64,000 nt of DNA, taken from Paraburkholderia agricolaris. Its GTDB lineage: Bacteria > Pseudomonadota > Gammaproteobacteria > Burkholderiales > Burkholderiaceae. The translations under genes and the position numbers were made by a program. Shown here one piece after another: positions 58,088-64,000 of the stretch; position 1 is the first letter of the stretch; every line of letters starts with the position of its first letter. The stretch covers positions 1,674,001-1,738,000 of the forward strand of contig NZ_QPER01000001.1 of NCBI RefSeq assembly GCF_009455635.1, written 5' to 3'. The notes under the pieces were generated by a model. That model searched no databases, was not told where the DNA came from, and saw nothing but the letters and a program-made list of their open reading frames with translations.

Positions 58088-59059
58088 TCAGGCCGCGGCG
58101 CGGCTCGCGGCGAGCTTGCGCTGCAACTCCGGCATCATCTTCGCCACCGCTTCCTCTCCGGCCAGAATCGCGGCGTTGCGCTGCGAGAAATCGCTGCCGC
58201 TCATGGCGGCCAGATTCGGCCGGATCACGACGTCCGCGTACTTGTCGAGTTCGTAGGTCTTGATCGTCTGGCCCATGATCGTGAAGGTTTGCATCAGCAC
58301 ATCGAACGAACTGGCGGTGAGACCGCTTTCCGGGCGCTGCGAGATGTCGACGGCGATCACGAAATCCGCCCCCATCTTGCGTGCGAACGAGGCCGGCACC
58401 GGGCTCACCAGGCCACCGTCCACGTATTCATGCCCGCCTATTTTCACAGGCTCGAAAATCGACGGCACGCTGCACGATGCGCGCACGGCAATGCCGGTGT
58501 TGCCGCGTTGGAACAGGATCGGCTGACCGGTTCTCAGGTCCGTGGCGACCACGCCGAGGGGCTTGGCCATCTTCTCGATCGGACGATTGTTGAGGGTCGT
58601 ATTGAGGTAGTTTTGCAGCGCGATGCCTTGCAGAAAACCGCGTGTGCGAAACGGCATGGCCCAGTCGCTGATCGACGCTTCGTCCATGGAAAGCGCGAGC
58701 TTGTTCAGCGCAAAGCCGTTCATCCCCGAGGCGTACAGCGCGCCGACTACCGAACCCGCGCTGGTGCCCGCCACCAGGTCGACCTGGATATTGCGGGCCT
58801 CCAGCGCCTTGATCACGCCGATGTGCGCGAAGCCGCGCGCGGCGCCGCCGCCTAGCGCGAGCCCGACGCGGATTGGCCGCTGCGGTTTGTCGAGCGGCGG
58901 CGTGTTGGCCGTGGGCGTGATGGCGACCGGTGTGCTATCGGTCTTGCTGCCGCCGGTCGTGGTGCAGGCGGCCAGCACCGCGGAGGCGGCCGCCAATGAG
59001 AAGTTGCGACGGGCGAGGCGAGGGGATGACGGTTTCAACGGGTTCTCCAGCAACGGCAT
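58088..59059 (-). CDS. Patatin-like phospholipase lipoprotein (RssA-type)
   Basis: This 323-residue protein has a Tat/lipoprotein-like start: ARRNFSLAAASAVLAACTTT, a twin-Arg followed by a lipobox Cys near residue 32. The patatin core shows the oxyanion motif LALGGGAARGFAHIG, the catalytic Ser in GTSAGS, and the Asp in YVDGGLVSP. It is a predicted lipid acyl hydrolase anchored in the envelope. It diverges from gltX. Confidence 0.92.
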   Translation of the reverse strand: MPLLENPLKPSSPRLARRNFSLAAASAVLAACTTTGGSKTDSTPVAITPTANTPPLDKPQRPIRVGLALGGGAARGFAHIGVIKALEARNIQVDLVAGTSAGSVVGALYASGMNGFALNKLALSMDEASISDWAMPFRTRGFLQGIALQNYLNTTLNNRPIEKMAKPLGVVATDLRTGQPILFQRGNTGIAVRASCSVPSIFEPVKIGGHEYVDGGLVSPVPASFARKMGADFVIAVDISQRPESGLTASSFDVLMQTFTIMGQTIKTYELDKYADVVIRPNLAAMSGSDFSQRNAAILAGEEAVAKMMPELQRKLAASRAAA

Positions 59060-59463
59060 GGGCGGCGCGCGATCGGAACAACCGGCGCACGCTGTGCCGC
59101 AATCAGACGGATAGTCAAACGGACGGGAGCGCCGGCGGCGATCTCATGCGCTGTGGTTCTATCCCGACCCGCAGCGCGCGCACATCATAAATCAAAGCTC
59201 CCGGCACGCGTCGGCCTGGTAATGAAACGTTGCAGAGGAAGCGCCCGGACGCGCCGGAGCATGCGCCCCGTGCGTCTCGTGTGCTGCCGCTGGCCGTTCG
59301 GACGAGGGCAGGCAAGCCGGGTTCGGAAGGTATAATTCCGCTCTCACATTTATTTCCTGCGTGCCCATGCATGGCGTTTTCTGTTGCATGGGCGCGGTCC
59401 GCTGCCGCGCTTTACGGGCAATGTCTGTCACGGCGCCGGCGCCTGTCTTCCGAGTAACCGCTA
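59060..59463. promoter_or_regulatory. Divergent patatin / gltX intergenic region
   Basis: These 404 bp hold no supported gene. TATAAT at 59331-59336 is a perfect -10 hexamer for gltX, 128 bp upstream of its ATG; a matching -35 is not clear. Confidence 0.5.
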
Positions 59464-60873
59464 ATGACCACCTCTGTTCGCACCCGTTTCGCACCGAGTC
59501 CCACCGGCTTCATCCACCTCGGCAACATTCGCTCCGCGCTTTATCCGTGGGCGTTCGCGCGCAAGATGAAAGGGACCTTCGTGCTGCGGATCGAGGACAC
59601 CGACGTTGAGCGCTCGAGTACCGAAGCCGTCGACGCCATTCTCGAAGGTATGGAGTGGCTGGGCCTCGATTTCGACGAAGGCCCGTTCTACCAGATGCAG
59701 AACATGGACCGTTATCGCGAAGTGCTCAAGCAGATGCTGGATGCCGGTCTTGTGTACCCGTGCTACATGTCGACCGAAGAACTCGACGCATTGCGTGAGC
59801 GTCAGCGTGAAGCGGGCGAAAAGCCGCGTTACGACGGTACGTGGCGTCCGGAGCCCGGCAAGGTCTTGCCGGAGCCGCCGGCAGGCGTGCAACCGGTGCT
59901 GCGCTTCCGTAATCCGCTGACGGGTGTCGTGGCATGGGACGACGCAGTGAAAGGCCGCATCGAGATCTCGAATGAAGAACTCGACGACCTCGTGGTCGCG
60001 CGCCCGGACGGCACGCCGATGTACAACTTCTGTGTGGTGGTAGACGACCTGGACATGCGCATCACGCACGTGATTCGCGGCGACGATCACGTCAACAACA
60101 CGCCGCGCCAGATCAACATTCTGCGTGCGCTTGGTGCCGAGCCGCCGGTGTATGCGCACTTGCCGACCGTGCTGAACGAGCAGGGCGAGAAGATGAGCAA
60201 GCGTCATGGCGCGATGAGCGTAATGGGTTACCGCGATGCCGGTTTTCTGCCGGAAGCGGTGGTCAACTATCTGGCGCGTCTGGGCTGGTCGCATGGTGAC
60301 GCGGAAATCTTCACGCGCGAGCAGTTCGTCGAATGGTTCGATCTGGAACATCTGGGCAAGTCACCGGCTCAGTACGACCACGACAAGCTGAACTGGCTCA
60401 ACGCGCACTACATCAAGGAGGCGGACAATGCGCGCCTCGCGGAGCTCGCCAAGCCTTTCTTCGCCGAGTTGGGTATCGACGGAACCGCGATTGCGCAAGG
60501 CGCCGATCTGACTTCGGTAGTGGGTTTGCTGAAGGACCGCGCTTCCACGGTAAAGGAAATCGCCGAGAACGCCGCGATGTTCTATCGCGCGCCGGCGCCG
60601 GATGCCGAGGCGCTTGCGCAGCACGTCACGGATGTCGTGCGTCCGGCACTCGCCGAGCTGGCTGCATCGCTCAAGACGGTGGAGTGGACCAAGGAGGCGA
60701 TCGCCGCAGCGTTGAAGGCAACGCTTGGCGCGCACAAGCTGAAGATGCCGCAACTGGCTATGCCGGTTCGTCTGCTGGTGGCGGGCACCACGCATACGCC
60801 GTCGATCGACAGTGTACTGATGCTGTTTGGTCGCGATGTTGTCGTGAGCCGTATCGAAAAAGCGTTGGCTTGA
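59464..60873 (+). CDS. gltX: Glutamyl-tRNA synthetase GltX
   Basis: The product begins [20 protein letters not shown]; the HIGH-type motif HLGN lies at residues 18-21 and KMSKRHG near 243. The 469-residue length is normal. It charges tRNA-Glu. Two identical tRNA-Glu genes lie only 360-730 bp downstream, a striking but possibly chance neighbourhood. Confidence 0.97.
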   Translation: MTTSVRTRFAPSPTGFIHLGNIRSALYPWAFARKMKGTFVLRIEDTDVERSSTEAVDAILEGMEWLGLDFDEGPFYQMQNMDRYREVLKQMLDAGLVYPCYMSTEELDALRERQREAGEKPRYDGTWRPEPGKVLPEPPAGVQPVLRFRNPLTGVVAWDDAVKGRIEISNEELDDLVVARPDGTPMYNFCVVVDDLDMRITHVIRGDDHVNNTPRQINILRALGAEPPVYAHLPTVLNEQGEKMSKRHGAMSVMGYRDAGFLPEAVVNYLARLGWSHGDAEIFTREQFVEWFDLEHLGKSPAQYDHDKLNWLNAHYIKEADNARLAELAKPFFAELGIDGTAIAQGADLTSVVGLLKDRASTVKEIAENAAMFYRAPAPDAEALAQHVTDVVRPALAELAASLKTVEWTKEAIAAALKATLGAHKLKMPQLAMPVRLLVAGTTHTPSIDSVLMLFGRDVVVSRIEKALA

Positions 60874-60900
60874 GCGCATTCGCGCCTGCCTTGAGAGGGT

Positions 60901-60933
60901 TTGCATGCGACTTGCGAAAAAAGTCGCATGCAA
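60901..60933 (+). terminator. Strong hairpin after gltX
   Basis: TTGCATGCGACTT (60901-60913) and AAGTCGCATGCAA (60921-60933) are perfect 13-bp inverted arms around GCGAAAA. There is no T tract, so it is either a weak terminator or an RNA-stabilising stem. Confidence 0.5.
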
Positions 60934-60947
60934 TTGCTCAAAGGGTA

Positions 60948-60976
60948 TTTACAAAGCGCAAATTGGCCTCTAAAAT
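60948..60976 (+). promoter_or_regulatory. Sigma-70 promoter of the tRNA cluster
   Basis: TTTACA (60948-60953), 17-bp spacer, TAAAAT (60971-60976), 20 bp before tRNA-Ala. Confidence 0.75.
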
Positions 60977-60995
60977 CTCGTTTCTGTTCTGCAAG

Positions 60996-61071
<76 letters not shown>

Positions 61072-61230
61072 TCAGAGCAGAGCAGAGTGAAGTCGTTCCG
61101 AAGTCTGGAACTTGTAGCAAAAAAGACTTCACAAGCAGCTGTAACGTAGTTAGAATATCGGTCTTTGCTGCATACGAAACGAAATTAGCGTCAGTTAGCA
61201 GCAAGATAAAGACAGATCTGAAAAGATTAT

Positions 61231-61306
61231 GTCCCCTTCGTCTAGAGGCCTAGGACATCACCCTTTCACGGTGAGTACAGGGGTTCGAATCCCCTAGGGG
61301 ACGCCA
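61231..61306 (+). tRNA. tRNA-Glu (TTC), copy 1
   Basis: GTCCCCT acceptor pairs with AGGGGAC; anticodon loop CTTTCAC gives TTC; CCA encoded. Identical to copy 2. Confidence 0.97.
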
Positions 61307-61388
61307 AACATCAGCGTCGCTTGGTAGCAGTAAAGCAGCGCAGCTTGCAGAGAAAAAACCAACGCTCGCAAGTCATGATAGGCAAACT

Positions 61389-61465
61389 GGAGTGGTAGTT
61401 CAGTTGGTTAGAATACCGGCCTGTCACGCCGGGGGTCGCGGGTTCGAGTCCCGTCCACTCCGCCA
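61389..61465 (+). tRNA. tRNA-Asp (GTC), copy 1
   Basis: GGAGTGG pairs with CCACTCC; anticodon loop CTGTCAC gives GTC; CCA encoded. It differs from copy 2 only in one acceptor base pair. Confidence 0.97.
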
Positions 61466-61468
61466 GAC

Positions 61469-61503
61469 AAAGCCCGTTCATACGAATCTGAACGGGCTTT
61501 TTC
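61469..61503 (+). terminator. Terminator after tRNA-Asp copy 1
   Basis: AAAGCCCGTTCA (61469-61480) and TGAACGGGCTTT (61489-61500), then TT. Confidence 0.85.
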
Positions 61504-61526
61504 ATTAAAGGTGTAAGCAGTACGTT

Positions 61527-61602
61527 GTCCCCTTCGTCTAGAGGCCTAGGACATCACCCTTTCACGGTGAGTACAGGGGTTCGAATCCCCTAGGGGACGC
61601 CA
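61527..61602 (+). tRNA. tRNA-Glu (TTC), copy 2
   Basis: Base-for-base identical to copy 1 at 61231-61306, including CCA. Confidence 0.97.
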
Positions 61603-61684
61603 GAACATCGGCGTCGTTCGGTTGGCAGTATGAACGGTGCAGTGGTTGAATGAGCACGGCTTACAAACCACGTTGTAAAAATCT

Positions 61685-61761
61685 GGAGCGGTAGTTCAGT
61701 TGGTTAGAATACCGGCCTGTCACGCCGGGGGTCGCGGGTTCGAGTCCCGTCCGCTCCGCCA
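61685..61761 (+). tRNA. tRNA-Asp (GTC), copy 2
   Basis: GGAGCGG pairs with CCGCTCC; otherwise identical to copy 1. The T-A pair at position 5-68 has become C-G on both sides. Confidence 0.97.
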
Positions 61762-61770
61762 GATTTTAGA

Positions 61771-61800
61771 AAGCCCACTTCGAAAGAAGTGGGCTTTTTT
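61771..61800 (+). terminator. Terminator of the tRNA cluster
   Basis: AAGCCCACTTC (61771-61781), loop GAAA, GAAGTGGGCTT (61786-61796), then TTTT. Confidence 0.9.
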
Positions 61801-61914
61801 TATTTCCGCAGCCGGTCCGCCTGGGTATCGTCCGGGTATGCTCGGGACAAACAGCCATTGCCAGCGCGCGCGGGCTGTTTTACCGTTGAACTGACCCATC
61901 TTCGTCGTCCCGCC

Positions 61915-62379
61915 ATGTTCGACCCAACCGAAGCTCCGTCACCGTTTTATCTGCGCCAGGCCAGCATGGACGATTTCGAGTTCGCTGAGGCGCTGACCCG
62001 CAACAACATGGGTGGCTACTATCGCCGGCACCATCTGGTCTGGCGTGGCGATCTCTTTCTCGGCAGTTGGCGCGAGTCGGAAAATTTCATTCTCGAAGTG
62101 GATGGCGAGCCGATCGGCGTGCTGCGCATCACGCAAGAAGGAGATTCGCTGCACATCCGCGACGTGCAGATTGCCGAAGGGCATCGGCGGCTTGGCGCCG
62201 GCACGTATCTGCTCGACATGTCGCATCAGTGGGCGCGCGAGCGCGGGCTACGCGAGTTGCAGTTGCGCGTGTTCGTCGACAATCCTGCCGCGCGGCTGTA
62301 TCAGCGCAAGGGGTATAAGCTAACCGGGCCGCGTCTCGCGCAACTCGGCGCGATCCGTCATCTGGCGCGGCGCGTCTGA
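61915..62379 (+). CDS. GNAT family N-acetyltransferase
   Basis: The ATG at 61915 starts MFDPTEAPSPFYLRQASMDD. The 154-residue product has the GNAT core: VQIAEGHRRLGAGTYLLDMS contains the acetyl-CoA-binding R-x-x-G-x-G loop, and VDNPAARLYQRKGYKLTGPR the family C-terminal motif. The substrate is unknown. It stands alone between the tRNA cluster and a convergent AraC regulator. Confidence 0.88.
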   Translation: MFDPTEAPSPFYLRQASMDDFEFAEALTRNNMGGYYRRHHLVWRGDLFLGSWRESENFILEVDGEPIGVLRITQEGDSLHIRDVQIAEGHRRLGAGTYLLDMSHQWARERGLRELQLRVFVDNPAARLYQRKGYKLTGPRLAQLGAIRHLARRV

Positions 62380-62411
62380 CGCATTGCCGCGAGCGGTTAT
62401 TCCGTACACCG

Positions 62412-63284
62412 TCACTTCTGCGCGGTCTCTTCGTCCGCTTCCGAAGCAGCACTGCTAGCTGCGCTTTCCACGCGGTGCTCGGCGCCACGCTCGATGAACG
62501 CGCGTGGACTTGCGCCGAATGCTCGCCGGAACATTGCCGAGAACGCGCTCTGACTCTGGTAGCCCAGTTCTTGCGCGACGTGTGAAAGCGGCCGCCCTTG
62601 ACTCAATAGCGGAATCGCACGCGCGAGAATGGCCTGCTGCCGCCATTGCGAAAAACTCACGCCTAACTCCTGACGAAACAACCGGGCGATCGTGCGCGTA
62701 CTCGCACCGACGCTCGATGCCCATTGTTCGAGCGAGTCGCCGTTCGTCGGGTCGGCGATCACGGCCTCGCACAGTGCGCGCAAGCGCTTCTCGTTGGGCA
62801 TCGGCACCGATAGCGGCAGCGGCTCGGAGCGCGTCAGCTCGTCGAGCGCGAGCGCGCCTAGCAGCTGCTCGCGTGTCGCTGAAATGCCGGGTGTGTCGAG
62901 CGCGGCGATGACTTCGCGCAGCAGATTCGATACTTCAACCACGCGCGGGCTATCCAGTCCGGCCGGGACCGTGCTTTCGGTAATGTAGAGCGTGCGCAGA
63001 AACGCGTCTTCGATCGCGACCACTTCGTGCGTCACATGCGGTGGCACCCAGATTGCCCGGGATGGCGGCACCATCCATGTTGTGCCGGTTGTCGCAACCC
63101 GCAGCACCCCACGCGACGCATAGGCCACCTGCGCCCACGCATGCGTGTGTCGCGCGATACGCCAGCCCGACGGCATCAGCCGTGAGCGTACGCGAATCGG
63201 ATGCGATTGCGTCGGCTGGAATTCGGGCGGAATGTCGGCGAAGGGGGTGTTGCTCAACGGGTCCGGGTCAGTGGACGAATTCAT
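62412..63284 (-). CDS. AraC family transcriptional regulator
   Basis: This 290-residue protein has an N-terminal cupin-like sensor domain (IWVPPHVTHEVVAIEDAFLR) and a C-terminal double helix-turn-helix. The first HTH is VGASTRTIARLFRQELGVSF and the second LSHVAQELGYQSQSAFSAMF, followed by FGASPRAFIE. The tail of about 28 residues is Ala/Glu-rich. It diverges from the RraA-like gene; its ligand is unknown. Confidence 0.93.
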   Translation of the reverse strand: MNSSTDPDPLSNTPFADIPPEFQPTQSHPIRVRSRLMPSGWRIARHTHAWAQVAYASRGVLRVATTGTTWMVPPSRAIWVPPHVTHEVVAIEDAFLRTLYITESTVPAGLDSPRVVEVSNLLREVIAALDTPGISATREQLLGALALDELTRSEPLPLSVPMPNEKRLRALCEAVIADPTNGDSLEQWASSVGASTRTIARLFRQELGVSFSQWRQQAILARAIPLLSQGRPLSHVAQELGYQSQSAFSAMFRRAFGASPRAFIERGAEHRVESAASSAASEADEETAQK

Positions 63285-63506
63285 ATTGAAGATCGATCCA
63301 AGGGATGGAACTCAAATAAAGCAGCGCCTGCGAACACGTGGAACCCATGAGCATGGGGCGCCCAGGCACCGCACCTTCGTGCGCGGACCCTGGCGTGCGG
63401 CCCCGGCGGTACGGGCTCAAAATTACCGCGGGCTTCTCATTGTAGGTGTTGCGTCGGAATTGACGTTGCATAATGTCCCGATTGCACGGATTCCGAGGAG
63501 AACCCC

Positions 63507-64000
63507 ATGAGCTTCGCTACCGCCGACTTGTGCGACGCGCACGAGGACCTACTGGCGCTGGGCACGTTGCGTGTGCTCGAGCCGGTCTTTCATCTCTTCA
63601 GCCGTGCCGAGAGTTTCAGCGGCGAGGCGGTGACGCTCAAGGTGTTCGAAGACAACGCGCTCGTGCGCGCCACGCTCGAGGAGAAGGGCGCCGGCCGGGT
63701 GCTGGTGGTCGACGGCGGCGGCAGTCTGCGTTGCGCGCTGGTAGGCGGCAACCTCGCGCAAATTGCCGAGCAGAACGGCTGGGCGGGCATCGTGCTGAAC
63801 GGCTGCGTGCGCGATACGCTGGAGCTCAACGAAATCAACGTCGGGGTGGCGGCGCTGGCGACCTGCCCGCGGCGTGGTCAGAAACTCGGCACCGGTGAAC
63901 GCGACGTGCCGGTGCAATTGCCGGGCGCGTTGGTGCGTCCGGGCGAGTGGATCTATGCGGATATCGACGGCGTGCTGGTGGCGAGCGCGCCGCTGAACTG
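63507..64000 (+). CDS. rraA: RraA-like protein (RNase E regulator / HMG aldolase family), cut by window end
   Basis: GAGGAG precedes the ATG at 63507. The 164 visible codons ([20 protein letters not shown] and on) cover nearly the whole family length of about 165. They include the substrate/metal region [17 protein letters not shown] and the end DIDGVLVAS. The family includes the RNase E inhibitor RraA and 4-hydroxy-4-methyl-2-oxoglutarate aldolases; the short length and NGCVRD motif fit both. The stop codon is just outside the window. Confidence 0.9.
   Translation, partial: MSFATADLCDAHEDLLALGTLRVLEPVFHLFSRAESFSGEAVTLKVFEDNALVRATLEEKGAGRVLVVDGGGSLRCALVGGNLAQIAEQNGWAGIVLNGCVRDTLELNEINVGVAALATCPRRGQKLGTGERDVPVQLPGALVRPGEWIYADIDGVLVASAPLN

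Overview
The window looks like a piece of the main chromosome of a Burkholderiaceae bacterium, most likely Paraburkholderia or Burkholderia. This is an inference from the high GC content, from the house-keeping block lplT-suhB-trmJ-cysE-lpxH-ppi-ppi-TPR-cysS-alkA-accA-tilS-lysC-tRNA-Ser, and from strong similarity of many products to betaproteobacterial families. It splits into an accessory left part (1 to about 29,600) and an ordinary core right part (about 29,640 to 64,000).

Left part, defence island (1-18,668). After the 3' end of an ADP-ribosylglycohydrolase gene comes a translationally coupled McrB-like/McrC-like pair (AAA+ GTPase/ATPase plus PD-(D/E)XK nuclease). Next is a small ribbon-helix-helix-like gene whose stop overlaps the start of a complete type 1 BREX operon: brxA, brxB, brxC, pglX, pglZ, brxL. 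A 282-codon gene of unknown function follows brxL. McrBC-type enzymes cut modified foreign DNA, while BREX methylates the host and blocks unmethylated phage, so the two should cover complementary targets.

Left part, insertion sequence (19,031-20,980). A complete IS21-family element (istA, istB) has matching ends and a 6-bp target duplication (ACTGAT). Removing the IS and one duplication copy restores a 138-codon open frame on the minus strand, so the IS split a real gene.

Left part, plasmid-like replication module (about 21,380-29,320). It holds a KfrA-N-like DNA-binding protein, small membrane proteins, a TrfA-type replication initiator, several small unknown genes and long non-coding stretches. 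The non-coding stretches carry at least three repeat types: a perfect head-to-tail array of four 12-bp units, scattered GGTGTATTTWGCC boxes next to promoters, and a field of TAGCGCAGTR boxes. This is most simply read as an integrated, possibly decaying iteron plasmid. I saw no integrase, partition ATPase or conjugation gene in the window.

Right part, core (29,647-64,000). Genes cover lysophospholipid transport, inositol monophosphatase, tRNA/rRNA methylation, cysteine synthesis, lipid A synthesis, two cyclophilins, CysS, an AlkA-like glycosylase with a histone-like tail, AccA, TilS and LysC. They are followed by tRNA-Ser(GCT), a porin, a GH31 glycosidase with an MFS transporter, a small exported protein, the YejABEF peptide importer, an NlpC/P60 hydrolase, a patatin-like lipoprotein and GltX. 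A tRNA cluster Ala-Glu-Asp-Glu-Asp comes next, then a GNAT acetyltransferase, an AraC regulator and the start of an RraA-like gene cut by the window edge.
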